A DNA stretch of 64,000 nt from Chromatiaceae bacterium (GTDB taxonomy: Bacteria; Pseudomonadota; Gammaproteobacteria; Chromatiales; Chromatiaceae): NCBI GenBank assembly GCA_024235315.1, contig JACKMP010000003.1, positions 241,027 through 305,026 on the forward strand. Reading direction: 5' to 3'. Shown here in pieces: positions 1 to 9,103 of this stretch. The translations under genes were made by a program, and so were the position numbers. The notes under the pieces were generated by a model, which was not told the DNA's origin, made no database searches, and saw only the letters and a program-made list of their open reading frames with translations. Every line of letters begins with the position of its first letter. Positions within the stretch are counted from its first letter, which is position 1.

Positions 1-63
1 GTCGCACTCGTGGTCCTGGAGATCCTGTTCGGACAGAACCTGCTGACCCACCTGCTGAACTGA
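1..63 (+). CDS. C-terminal end of an ICE conjugation protein (partial)
   Basis: An open frame enters from the left edge and ends with TGA at 61-63. The visible 20 residues are hydrophobic and leucine-rich. It lies 12 bases before traG on the same strand, where PFGI-1-like elements carry other conjugation proteins. Too little is visible to assign a family. Confidence 0.5.
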   Translation, partial: VALVVLEILFGQNLLTHLLN

Positions 64-75
64 AGGCATTCATCC

Positions 76-1686
76 ATGGCAGTCGATTCCTACCTCGAGC
101 TCTTCACCACACTGTTCGGCTGGCAGTGGTACGGCATCATCTGGGATGCGCTGACCGACACCGGGATCGTGTACATCCCGTTCGTGATGATCCTGCTAAC
201 ACGCTGGAAGGACGCGGCCCGCGGCGGCAGCTATGGCAATGTCCACGATATCGCGTTGCGCAGCATCGAGATCGAGTTCTATGTCGCGGTGTTCGTGGCC
301 CTGATCGCCGGCCCACCGGCCGTGGGCCTCAGTGCCACGGCGATCAGCTACACGCCCTCGGCCACGCTGAACGACCCGGCACCCGCGACCGCCACACCGG
401 CGCTGCCGGATTCGAGCTACGGTTCGGCGGGCGCTTTCTCGGGCGCCCCGGCCAGCGTGAACATACCGGTGTGGTGGTACGCGGTTCTGAGCCTGACCAA
501 GGGTATCAACCACGCCATCGTTACCGGCATGCCCGACTCGGTCGGCATCCGCGAGGTCCAGCAGCAGGCACAACTCGCGACCGTCAGCGATCCGGTCGTG
601 CGTGCAGAGGCCAGCCAGTTCTACAGCGACTGCTTCGTCCCGGCGCGCTCGAAGTACCTGCGCGACAAACCAACCAGTGCCGCGATCACCGCCCTGCTCA
701 ACGAATACGGTGCCGACGATCCTGACTGGATGGGATCGCATGTGTATCGCTCGCTCTACTACCCCCACATGCGGTCTGCATCCCGGGTCACCGGATGGCC
801 CTACAAGGCGTCACGAGACCTGGACTATGGCACCGCCGCGACCGGCGGCTGGGGTCAACCCACCTGCGCCGAATGGTGGCTGGGTGACGGCACGACGACC
901 GGGATCCGCGACAAGATCATTGCCCTGCCCGAGGCGAGCGACCTCAGCAACACGCTCGCGAGCGCCGCCACGCGATTCTCGACCTTTCTCGGATCCTGGG
1001 GCAGTACCGCGGCCATCGCGGCGGAGAAACTCACCGATACCGCCGTGCGCAAGTCACTGAACAACTCGCGCGTCGAGGCCATGACCACCTTCCAGCCTGA
1101 CGCCCTGGGTGCCTACAGCGGGCGTGAAGGCGTGCTGGGCAACCTGTACGGCGCCGCACAGGATGTGGCCGGGGCCGCCGGCGCAGGCGCGACCCACTTC
1201 AGCCTGGGCACCATGCTCACCGCGATCAAGCCGATGCTGCCGACGATCCAGGCCGTGACGCTGATGGCGGTCTATGCCCTGCTCCCGATCATCGTCGTGA
1301 TCTCGGGCTACTCGCTGTCGATGCTAGCGGTCGGCGCCATCGGCATCTTCACCATCAACTTCTGGACCGTGCTGTGGAAGTTTGCTCAATGGGTCGACGA
1401 GAACCTGACCGTCGCCATGCATCCCGGTAGCCTGGACGGCCTGATGAGCTGGGCCGCATCACCGGGTGGAATCGCCGGCGCGACCAGCAAGGCGCTGATG
1501 CTCGATACCATGCTGGCGATGTTCATGATCGGGATGCCGGTGCTGTGGACGATGATGATGGGGTGGATAGGCATCAAAGTCGGTGCCGGAATGCGAGACG
1601 TGCTGTCGGACGGCTCTGCGGCGGCGAAGAGAAGCGGGGAGACCGGATCGAAAGTGGCGACCAAGGTAACCACCAAAGGCCGGTAG
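76..1686 (+). CDS. traG: TraG N-terminal-domain conjugal transfer protein of an ICE
   Basis: 536 aa integral membrane protein of the TraG_N family, which takes part in mating-pair stabilisation and pilus assembly of the ICE type IV secretion system. Hydrophobic segments lie near the N-terminus (about residues 29-41 and 67-88). A long soluble middle region carries scattered Cys and Trp, and a cluster of membrane helices occupies about residues 375-515. The C-terminus is Lys/Ser/Thr-rich. The length is close to that of ICE TraG proteins, which are shorter than F-plasmid TraG. An AAGG stretch sits about 10 bases before the ATG. It is the last gene of the conjugation block and converges with the next gene, 5 bases away. 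Family assignment rests on recognised sequence character and ICE context. Confidence 0.8.
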   Translation: MAVDSYLELFTTLFGWQWYGIIWDALTDTGIVYIPFVMILLTRWKDAARGGSYGNVHDIALRSIEIEFYVAVFVALIAGPPAVGLSATAISYTPSATLNDPAPATATPALPDSSYGSAGAFSGAPASVNIPVWWYAVLSLTKGINHAIVTGMPDSVGIREVQQQAQLATVSDPVVRAEASQFYSDCFVPARSKYLRDKPTSAAITALLNEYGADDPDWMGSHVYRSLYYPHMRSASRVTGWPYKASRDLDYGTAATGGWGQPTCAEWWLGDGTTTGIRDKIIALPEASDLSNTLASAATRFSTFLGSWGSTAAIAAEKLTDTAVRKSLNNSRVEAMTTFQPDALGAYSGREGVLGNLYGAAQDVAGAAGAGATHFSLGTMLTAIKPMLPTIQAVTLMAVYALLPIIVVISGYSLSMLAVGAIGIFTINFWTVLWKFAQWVDENLTVAMHPGSLDGLMSWAASPGGIAGATSKALMLDTMLAMFMIGMPVLWTMMMGWIGIKVGAGMRDVLSDGSAAAKRSGETGSKVATKVTTKGR

Positions 1687-1691
1687 ACAGG

Positions 1692-2096
1692 CTACGACCT
1701 CGGTACCCGCCCTCTTCCGGCTGACCACTCTGAGTCATAGTCCCAGATGGGGTCCGTTCGCTCGTCCTCCGACGAATCAGCGGAGCCATAGCGCAACCCG
1801 AGCCAGACCGCGCCGGCAAGGAAAGCCGCTTGAAATGCCCAGAACACTGACAACAGCAGATACGGCATCACCAAACCGGCCAGAACAGCCCACACCAGAC
1901 CGAGTCGCAGGGGATACCTGCGACAGGCGATTACCGCCCGGCCCAGAAATGGGATACGCCCGAGACGGTTCAGTAAGCGGTGCACGAAACGCACAAGACC
2001 GACGGGCAGCCAACGCAGCCGGACTAGTACCGTCCAGGCAACGATCAGGGCATATACAGCAACAGCCGAGTAAAAGCCGATTTCAAGTTGGTCCAT
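1692..2096 (-). CDS. Small ICE-associated membrane protein of unknown function
   Basis: 134 aa. A hydrophobic segment lies at about residues 6-28, a basic stretch with many Arg at about 28-62, a second long hydrophobic region at about 65-103, and an acidic tail rich in Asp and Glu. It faces traG tail to tail. Elements of this class commonly place a DUF3742-type membrane protein here. The topology is similar, but the conserved C-terminal features of DUF3742 are not recognisable, so homology is not claimed. It may be a positional analogue or an exclusion/stability protein. Confidence 0.5.
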   Translation of the reverse strand: MDQLEIGFYSAVAVYALIVAWTVLVRLRWLPVGLVRFVHRLLNRLGRIPFLGRAVIACRRYPLRLGLVWAVLAGLVMPYLLLSVFWAFQAAFLAGAVWLGLRYGSADSSEDERTDPIWDYDSEWSAGRGRVPRS

Positions 2097-2605
2097 TTCA
2101 GAATCCTTTCAATAATCCTTTTTAAACGCCAGCCCTTGGCCGCGCAACTTACGCGCCTACCTCGCACCGTAGTCCGGCACGAGCCCGAGCCGTTAAGAAC
2201 GCCCTTGTCAATCATCAACCGAAACTCCATTTCCCGCCTAGCCATTCGCAGAGACTGTTTGGGAGCCCGAATGTTACCGGCCGCAATATAACGCACTGAC
2301 GCTGATCAAAGGGTGAAAAAGCCCTGAAGAGAACGGATACACCAAGGGGAATGGCCCAACCCAGAAAGGGCTTGCCGCGCTTCGCGTACCGCGCAGCAAA
2401 GGGAGTAGAACCTCGATAAGCCCGGCAGCGTGTCCAGCCAGTGGCGAAACAAGTCACCCTATGGTTTCGTGCCAGGCATTCGGGGCTTCGTTGATTCTGA
2501 AAGGTTTTGGTGGCCTCTACATCCGAACCTTGCCGGCTCCGATGCCTCCAATGGCTAGATTTCTATCGCGCATCCACCGCTCATAGATTGTTCAGAGCCA
2601 ACGAC
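2097..2605. other. Intergenic stretch between ICE backbone and defence cargo
   Basis: About 500 bases with no recognisable gene. The longest open frame (2215-2457, minus) encodes about 80 residues rich in Arg, Phe and Cys with no family I recognise and no good ribosome binding site. No inverted-repeat-bounded insertion sequence was seen. It is probably the boundary at which cargo was inserted next to the conjugation genes. Confidence 0.4.
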
Positions 2606-4726
2606 TCAAATTGCAGTACGCGCATCTTCGAGCATGCGCGTTTCAAAAAGCGATAATTCACCGCCATCCAGTGATAATCCAGCTACCGATGCTATCGCCT
2701 GATCAAGCCCTTTTCCAAGGACCAAACGATCACGAAGCTTCACACTCACCTGAATGGGAATGCCGTACTCTTCAAGCGCGGTGATCTCCGGTTCGAGGAA
2801 AAGATTCTCTACTTGACCTGCATAAACAGAATAATCGCCGCGCGGCATACCCATAGTCGCGTACACATGCTTCTGAATAAGGTCGAGGGCATGTAGATAA
2901 CGCGGCACAGCAAATGACGCCCAATTTCTCTGAAAAAGAAACGCAGCTTCCACAGCACCATCTGCTGTCTTAACGTACTTATCTTTGTCCAGGATCGAGC
3001 AGATGAACGACTGCACGCTATCGGCGTTGCGAAGCTCGTTGAGCCGAAATGCCAACTGCGGCCCGCTAAACACTCCATTGATCGGCTTTTGCACAAACTC
3101 GTCGAAAATAATGCCACAGACCGCTTGAAGATTCTCCCATCCAGGCATGCCGGTCCAAGCCAGTCTTCGATTCAGCGCACTACCACCTTCCCGTAGGCGC
3201 AGCGCCACATTAATCTGCAGTTCCGGATCAATGTGCGCATTCTCCCGGAGCAAGCTGAAAGGTAACTCCTGTTGGTGCGCAACGGGCTGTAACCGCTGCC
3301 TTGAACGCTCACTGAGATCATCGTCCTCGACTTGAACCAGAAGGCCAAGCGGAGTCTCATCTCCCTGGGTGAAGACGGGAATATCGATCAGTTCCAGTTG
3401 GTGCTCTGGCGGCGCATCCAGCACAAAAACCCTGCCAATAAAATGCTGGAACATTCTTCCGGAGCGTCCGCGAATATTCTGGAAAGTGAAAAAGTCGAGC
3501 CGAGACTTTGCCAAGCGCCCTTCGTAAATAACGACATTCTTTGCTGCAGTGTTTACGCCCTCGATAAGCGAAGACGTGCAGACCAAGTAACGAATTTTCC
3601 CCTCGTTGAACAATTTAACATTGAGATGAGCTAATGCGCGAGGTACACGTCCATGGTGTATTCCGACGCCTTGTCGAAGTGCAGCACGCAAACTCCAGTC
3701 CGGATGAAACGCCTGGGCTACCCAGTCGGCGACTGCATTCAGTACATCGTCCTCATACCCAACATCTGTCTGTGACAAGAGCTCCACTACCTTGTTCGCT
3801 TGTGCCGGAGACTTGCAGTACACGAGAGTTGGTTCACACAGGTCTTTGACCAAGCCAAGAAAAGCTTCCTCTCGCGTGGGACGCTTATCGATAAAATGCA
3901 CTTCTGAGACTACAGTATTGAAATCCGTGCGCATGAAGGTGCACTTGAAGCGCTCGCCAAAGCCCTCCGGTATACCCTGAATACTTGGCCCAAGGAGATA
4001 TATCTGTTTTGATATTTTTTGGAGCTTGTATAGGGCGTGATTAAGCATCGCCGCACGCCCACCATCATCCGGCCCGACGATATCAAGCTTGTAAAACTCA
4101 TCGATAACAAGGAGATCGATGGACTTCAAATCATCACGATCAATTGCGCGTTCTTGAGTCAGCACATAAATATTTCGATCACTGGACTCTTGGGACGGAT
4201 GCGTAATGACCTTATACCTATCGCGAAACTTACTGAGCCTACGCCTTGTCTCGTCGATGAGCGAGATCGTAGGAACAATGATCACGAAGGTATCAAACTT
4301 GCCAGATGCGAGCAGCGCATCGATGATGAGGCTCTTGCCGAAACTTGTCGGAGCACTGAGGACAAAACTCTCGCCATTCATCAAGCCTCGATAGACCTCG
4401 GCCTGCTCCCTATGAAAAACGATCTCTTTTCCATCGAGTTCAAAACCAATCGGTCGATGATACTCGTAAGCGATTTGATCGCGGACGCCAAGCTTCGTCG
4501 GGTCGGCATAAGGAAAAAGGCCAACTTGCCGTATGAGCGCATCGAAAGCGCCGTTGAGTGGCTCGAAAACGTCATAGTATTCGAGAGCGCGAATAACCAT
4601 TTCGCGCCCTACGCTGATCGTACTTTTGTCATGACAAAGCCTCGATATGGCTCGTGCGATCTCAAATGGTTGGCTAGCAACGTGATCCCTGCTTTGAAAT
4701 GCGACCCGCAATTCATTTGGCGTCAT
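2606..4726 (-). CDS. hamB: Hachiman anti-phage system helicase HamB
   Basis: 706 aa superfamily 2 helicase. The Walker A motif APTSFGKS is at about residues 125-132. The Walker B/DEAD position reads DEFYK at about 209-213. A motif VI-like NIRGRSGR follows in the second RecA domain, before a long C-terminal region. HamB is the DNA-engaging ATPase of Hachiman and restrains the nuclease HamA until DNA damage or invading DNA is sensed. The gene starts 11 bases after hamA, so the two are an operon. By eye the base composition is clearly less GC-rich than the neighbouring restriction operon, which suggests separate acquisition. Assignment depends on the DUF1837 partner next door. Confidence 0.85.
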   Translation of the reverse strand: MTPNELRVAFQSRDHVASQPFEIARAISRLCHDKSTISVGREMVIRALEYYDVFEPLNGAFDALIRQVGLFPYADPTKLGVRDQIAYEYHRPIGFELDGKEIVFHREQAEVYRGLMNGESFVLSAPTSFGKSLIIDALLASGKFDTFVIIVPTISLIDETRRRLSKFRDRYKVITHPSQESSDRNIYVLTQERAIDRDDLKSIDLLVIDEFYKLDIVGPDDGGRAAMLNHALYKLQKISKQIYLLGPSIQGIPEGFGERFKCTFMRTDFNTVVSEVHFIDKRPTREEAFLGLVKDLCEPTLVYCKSPAQANKVVELLSQTDVGYEDDVLNAVADWVAQAFHPDWSLRAALRQGVGIHHGRVPRALAHLNVKLFNEGKIRYLVCTSSLIEGVNTAAKNVVIYEGRLAKSRLDFFTFQNIRGRSGRMFQHFIGRVFVLDAPPEHQLELIDIPVFTQGDETPLGLLVQVEDDDLSERSRQRLQPVAHQQELPFSLLRENAHIDPELQINVALRLREGGSALNRRLAWTGMPGWENLQAVCGIIFDEFVQKPINGVFSGPQLAFRLNELRNADSVQSFICSILDKDKYVKTADGAVEAAFLFQRNWASFAVPRYLHALDLIQKHVYATMGMPRGDYSVYAGQVENLFLEPEITALEEYGIPIQVSVKLRDRLVLGKGLDQAIASVAGLSLDGGELSLFETRMLEDARTAI

Positions 4727-4737
4727 CAGAATACCCC

Positions 4738-5619
4738 TTAAAGCTGTTGCAGACCCTTGAGCCTGTCATCAAAAGAACGAAGGAGCTTTGCCTTACCTGC
4801 AAGAGGCACCAAAATCAGATGGATACCCACGTTTCCCGGCAATTCCTTTTGCCGAAAACTATCAAAATGCTTGGAAAGCTCTGATGCGATTTCCTCTTTG
4901 TATTGATCATCTACGACACTGTGGCACTCGACCGTTTTGCTGCGATAGGTAAGAAGAACCGGGATATGGACATGTTTGAAAACTTCATCAAGTGAAGTGC
5001 TGTCATCAAGAAGCTGCCTGATTTCGTCCGAGTGCGCACAACCGTCTCCCATCTTGTGCTCAATCCACATGAACTCATCGCGTAGATAGTCATATTCCAG
5101 ATGGTCACTCAACTCCGCAAGGACATCGCGCACCGCCGCTGATAGCTGCGTGTAGAACTTAACTTCTCCAAGCCATAGCTCTAGGCCATCTTGTCCCGAG
5201 ACAACATGAACACCATCGAAGCCTTTGACTGTCTCGTTGGATGACGACTTGAAATAGAACTTGGAAACCACAGGCTCAGATTGGTAGTAGTCGCGCATGA
5301 TTGAAAACAGCAAGAGCTCACCAACTTCTCCTCGGTTCTGGTATTTTTTCGTGGTGTAAATAGCTCTTGCGGCACGCCCAAGCTGCTCAACACCTGTGGC
5401 CGTATCGAATCGCTCCCACTCTTCCAAAGGCAGGGCGAATTGGGGAAGATTTCTGATGAGGTACCTAGCGAAAGCGTCGGAGCGCCAAGCTCCTCCTTCA
5501 TAACCCGCACAAAACCCGACAAGTTCTGCCTCGGGCTCTAGCCGACTGACCCGCACCTGGAGAAACGGCTTTACTGTAGGCGTCGCGTTGTCGGCTTTAC
5601 CGGTCTCATCCTTTGACAC
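4738..5619 (-). CDS. hamA: Hachiman anti-phage system nuclease HamA (DUF1837)
   Basis: 293 aa. It carries the DUF1837/HamA C-terminal core: an Asp in KGFDGVHVV followed by LWLGEVKFY, giving the Asp...Glu-x-Lys pattern of a PD-(D/E)xK nuclease. HamA is the effector that cuts DNA when HamB is triggered. I place the start at GTG 5619 because AGGAG lies 8 bases upstream. The open frame runs back to 5787, but that extension overlaps a restriction-gene remnant in another frame and lacks HamA-like sequence. The gene immediately precedes hamB. Lower GC than the flanks fits horizontal acquisition. Confidence 0.85.
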   Translation of the reverse strand: MSKDETGKADNATPTVKPFLQVRVSRLEPEAELVGFCAGYEGGAWRSDAFARYLIRNLPQFALPLEEWERFDTATGVEQLGRAARAIYTTKKYQNRGEVGELLLFSIMRDYYQSEPVVSKFYFKSSSNETVKGFDGVHVVSGQDGLELWLGEVKFYTQLSAAVRDVLAELSDHLEYDYLRDEFMWIEHKMGDGCAHSDEIRQLLDDSTSLDEVFKHVHIPVLLTYRSKTVECHSVVDDQYKEEIASELSKHFDSFRQKELPGNVGIHLILVPLAGKAKLLRSFDDRLKGLQQL

Positions 5620-5647
5620 TTGCGCTACTCCTAATCGTTCATCAAGG

Positions 5648-5848
5648 CTAGTAAAAGCGTTGCTGGAATCCAACGAACGCTTCCCTGATTCTGGTCTCGC
5701 CGCCAAGCTCTTGAGCCGCATTGGCGACCGCGTGAAATTTGAGCTCCAGCAGTTCCGGCAATTTGTCCTGATCCAGCTCTGACACACCTTCTTTAAGGTA
5801 CTGCGCTAAGCCAAAGTCCAGGAACGCCTGCAGCTCCCCGTTTCGCAT
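5648..5848 (-). pseudogene. Remnant of the C-terminus of a second type I R subunit (EcoEI_R_C-like)
   Basis: The 66 codons ending at 5648 read FLDFGLAQYLKEGVSELDQ, then KLPELLELKFHAV, and finish with GFQQRFY and a stop. This resembles the extreme C-terminal domain (EcoEI_R_C type) of another class of HsdR protein. It is unrelated to the intact hsdR that ends at 5957. The rest of that protein is absent, so this is a truncated relic lying just upstream of hamA. The resemblance is from memory of the family; an alignment would settle it. Confidence 0.6.
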
Positions 5849-5940
5849 TTGCGTGATTCGTAGTCCTGCAGGCCCTTCAAGCAGCTCTCCGGTGTCTGTG
5901 CGCCGGAATAGTCGTTGCCGATGTGGCGAGTGAATCTCAT
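5848..5940 (-). pseudogene. N-terminal stub of a conserved hypothetical gene
   Basis: From ATG 5940 the frame reads MRFTRHIGNDYSGAQTP and continues to LKGL. This resembles the opening of a family of conserved hypothetical proteins that begin with a similar Ile-Gly-x-Asp-Tyr-Ser-Gly motif. After about 31 codons the similarity stops where the R-subunit relic begins. The two fragments therefore appear to be joined head to tail by a deletion. The call is tentative because the fragment is short. Confidence 0.35.
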
Positions 5941-5956
5941 GCGGCGCGGGCGGCGA

Positions 5957-8900
5957 TCAAGCCACCACCCACTCCTGCGACAGCACCTCGGCCTGCTCCA
6001 GCACCGTCTGCGTTGCCTTCTCCTGCTTATCCGGCGGATAGCCATACTTGCGCAGGATGCGCTTCACGAGCACACGCAATTGCGCTCGAACGTTCTCGCG
6101 CAGCGTCCAGTCGATGGTGACGTTCTTGCGCACGGTTTCAACCAACTCGCGGGCGATACCGCGCAGGGTGTCATCGCCGAGCACCTGTACCGCGCTGTCG
6201 TTGGCCTCGAGCGCGTCGTAGAAGGCGAGCTCGTCCTCGGAGAGTCCGAGCGCGTCGCCGCGTGCGTTCGCCTCGCGCATCTCCCTGGCAAGCTGGATCA
6301 ACTCCTCGATGACCTGCGCTGCTTCGATGGCGCGGTTCTGATAGCGCCGGACCGTCTGCTCCAGCATGTCCGCGAACGAGCGCGCCTGGACGACATTCTT
6401 GCGGCGGCGGGTCTTGAGTTCGCCCTTCAGCAACTTCTGCAAGAGCTCGACGGCGAGATTACGCTGCGGCATGCCACGCACCTCGGCGAGAAACTCGTCC
6501 GAGAGAATCGAGATGTCAGGCTTCTCCAGCCCTGCCGCAGCAAAGATATCGACCACGCCCTCGGGGCTGACTGCCCGCGAGATAATCTGCCGCACAGCCT
6601 GCTCCAGCTCTTCTTCGGGACGGGCATCGCCGGGCGCACGCTTGGCGAGCACTGCCTGGACTGCCTGGAAGAACGCCACGTCGTCTCGGATCTTCAGCGC
6701 TTCGTCGTGCGGCACGGCCAGCGCAAACGCCTGGGACAGTTCGCGCACGGCACGCACGCAGCGATCCTTGCCATCCTCTTGCGCGAGGATGTGCTCCTGG
6801 GCGGCGGGCAGCAGGCCGAGTCGCTCCTGTGGCGTACCGGCGGTCCATTTCGACCAGTCAAAGCCGTGAAAGAGCCCGCAGCAGATCTCGTACTTCTCCA
6901 GCATCACGGCCACGGCTTCATCCTGGTCGAGCGCCGTACGTCCGGTGCCGCCGCTCTCGGTATAGGTCGCGAGAGCCACTTTCAGCTCCTGGGCCAGACC
7001 AAGGTAATCGACCACGAGCCCACCGGGCTTATCCTTGAACACCCGGTTCACGCGCGCGATGGCCTGCATCAGGCCATGCCCGCGCATGGGCTTGTCGATG
7101 TACATGGTCGACAGGCACGGCGCGTCGAAGCCCGTAAGCCACATGTCGCGGACGATGACCAGCTTGAACGGGTCGTTCGGGTTCCGGAAGCGATTGGCCA
7201 GTGCCTCGCGGCGCGGCTTGTTTCGGATGTGCGGCTGCCAGTCGAGCGGATCGGAGGCCGACCCCGTCATCACGACCTTGATCGCACCCTCGTCATCATC
7301 GTCGCTCGCCCATTCGGGCCTCAGCGCGATGACCTCCCGGTAGAGATCCACGCATATACGCCGGCTCATACAGACGACCATGGCCTTGCCTTCCATGGCC
7401 TCACAGCGTTTGTCGAAATGCTCGACGATGTCGCGGGCCACGATCTCCAGACGCTTGTCCGAACCGACCACCGCTTCGAGCTGCGCCCACTTGGTCTTAA
7501 GCTTCTCCTTGCGCTCGATTTCCTCTCCTTCAGTAGCTTCCTCGAACTCCGAATCGATGTGGGGCCGCTCGGCCTCGTCGAGGGCAAGCTTGGCAAGCCG
7601 GCTCTCGTAGTAGATCGGCACCGTTGCGCCGTCCTCGACGGCGCGCTGGATGTCGTAGACGCTGATGTAATCGCCGAAAACCGCGCGGGTGTTGGCATCT
7701 TGCTGCTCGATCGGTGTGCCGGTAAAACCGATGAACGAGGCGTGCGGCAACGCATCGCGCATGTGACGGGCATAACCGTCGATGAAGTCGTACTGACTGC
7801 GGTGGGCTTCGTCGGCAATCACCACGATGTTGTGGCGCTCAGAGAGCGTCGGGTGGCGATCGCCTCGTTCCTCGGGAAAGAATTTGTGGATAGTGGTGAA
7901 CACTACGCCGCCCGACTTAACTGCCAACAGCTCGCGCAGATGCTCACGTGATTCCGCCTGCACGGGCGGCTGGCGCAGCAGCTCGGCGCAGCGCGAGAAG
8001 GTGCCGAAGAGCTGATCGTCCAGATCGTTCCGGTCGGTGAGCACGACCAGCGTCGGGTTTTCCATCGCCGGCTCGCGGATGATTCGGCCCGCATAGAAGG
8101 CCATGGTCAGGCTCTTGCCAGAACCCTGCGTATGCCAGACTACGCCGACGCGGCGGTCTCCAGGCTTTCCACCGGGCTTGCGGCCAGCCTCGTAGCGACC
8201 ACCCGCCTCGGCAACCACATCGGCCCGCACCAGATCCGTGGCACGCAGCGTCTCGCTCACAGCGACCTGCACGGCATGGAATTGGTGATAGCCGGCCATC
8301 TTCTTGACGATACGCCCGCTGCCATCGTCCTCGAACACGACAAAGTCGCGCACCAGGTCGAGCAAGCGCCTCGGCACAAACAGCCCCTCGATCATGATTT
8401 GAAGCTCGGGCATGTGTGGGTCGGCCAGCACCTCACCGGAAATTGTGCGCCAGGGCTTGAACCACTCTCGTCCGGCGGTGAGCGTCCCGACGCGTGCCTC
8501 GACACCATCGGACACGACCAACACCGTGTTGGTGGCGAACAGCGCTGGAACCTCGGCCTTGTAGGTCTGAAGCTGCTGCAAGGCGGTCCAGATCGTGGCG
8601 TTCTCGCTGGCCGCGTTCTTCAGCTCGAGTACTGTGAGCGGCAGCCCGTTGACGAACAGCACCACGTCCGGCCGGCGGCTGTGCTTGTTCTCGGTGACGC
8701 TGAACTGGTTGACTGCGAGCCAGTCGTTGCTCGCGGGATCGTCGAAGTCGATCACCCGCGCCTGCGCGCCGCGGATCCCCCCCTCGGCATCGCGGTACTC
8801 CACCGTCACGCCGTCCACCAGCAGACGATGGAGCGCCCGGTTACGCTGCACCAGGTCCATCCCCTCAGGCCGCATCAGTTTGCGGAAGGCGTCCTCGAGC

Positions 8901-9103
8901 GCCTCGACGGGTAGCTTTGGGTTGAGGCGCGCCAGCGCGTCGCGCAGCCGCTGCGTAAGCACCACCTCGCCGTAGCCCCGCCGCTCGGCCTCGGGCATGT
9001 CGGGAGCGATCTCCGGGCCGTGCGCGACCCGCCAGCCAGTGGCTTCCAGCCAAGCGAGAGCAGCCTGCTCGACAACCGACTCTGTAAGGCGGCTTTGCGT
9101 CAT
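5957..9103 (-). CDS. hsdR: Type I restriction enzyme R subunit (nuclease/translocase)
   Basis: 1048 aa. The N-terminal HSDR_N nuclease domain has Asp146 followed by Glu160-Leu-Lys162 (PD-ExK). The SF2 translocase has QGSGKS at about 326-331 and DEAH at about 431-434, followed by FTGTP. The C-terminal part resembles the DUF3387 region that docks R onto the M2S core. It cleaves unmodified DNA after ATP-driven translocation. The start codon overlaps the stop of the upstream Abi_C gene by four bases (ATGA). It is the last gene of the leftward operon hsdM-hsdS-kwaA-kwaB-abi-hsdR. All motifs look intact. Confidence 0.95.
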   Translation of the reverse strand: MTQSRLTESVVEQAALAWLEATGWRVAHGPEIAPDMPEAERRGYGEVVLTQRLRDALARLNPKLPVEALEDAFRKLMRPEGMDLVQRNRALHRLLVDGVTVEYRDAEGGIRGAQARVIDFDDPASNDWLAVNQFSVTENKHSRRPDVVLFVNGLPLTVLELKNAASENATIWTALQQLQTYKAEVPALFATNTVLVVSDGVEARVGTLTAGREWFKPWRTISGEVLADPHMPELQIMIEGLFVPRRLLDLVRDFVVFEDDGSGRIVKKMAGYHQFHAVQVAVSETLRATDLVRADVVAEAGGRYEAGRKPGGKPGDRRVGVVWHTQGSGKSLTMAFYAGRIIREPAMENPTLVVLTDRNDLDDQLFGTFSRCAELLRQPPVQAESREHLRELLAVKSGGVVFTTIHKFFPEERGDRHPTLSERHNIVVIADEAHRSQYDFIDGYARHMRDALPHASFIGFTGTPIEQQDANTRAVFGDYISVYDIQRAVEDGATVPIYYESRLAKLALDEAERPHIDSEFEEATEGEEIERKEKLKTKWAQLEAVVGSDKRLEIVARDIVEHFDKRCEAMEGKAMVVCMSRRICVDLYREVIALRPEWASDDDDEGAIKVVMTGSASDPLDWQPHIRNKPRREALANRFRNPNDPFKLVIVRDMWLTGFDAPCLSTMYIDKPMRGHGLMQAIARVNRVFKDKPGGLVVDYLGLAQELKVALATYTESGGTGRTALDQDEAVAVMLEKYEICCGLFHGFDWSKWTAGTPQERLGLLPAAQEHILAQEDGKDRCVRAVRELSQAFALAVPHDEALKIRDDVAFFQAVQAVLAKRAPGDARPEEELEQAVRQIISRAVSPEGVVDIFAAAGLEKPDISILSDEFLAEVRGMPQRNLAVELLQKLLKGELKTRRRKNVVQARSFADMLEQTVRRYQNRAIEAAQVIEELIQLAREMREANARGDALGLSEDELAFYDALEANDSAVQVLGDDTLRGIARELVETVRKNVTIDWTLRENVRAQLRVLVKRILRKYGYPPDKQEKATQTVLEQAEVLSQEWVVA

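Noticed and set aside
1692..2096. DUF3742 family protein
   Set aside because: Position after traG fits, but the acidic-aromatic C-terminal pattern of DUF3742 is not seen; kept as unknown membrane protein.
5915..7951. Long plus-strand open frame of about 680 codons
   Set aside because: Complementary to hsdR in high-GC DNA; the hsdR motifs are intact on the minus strand.
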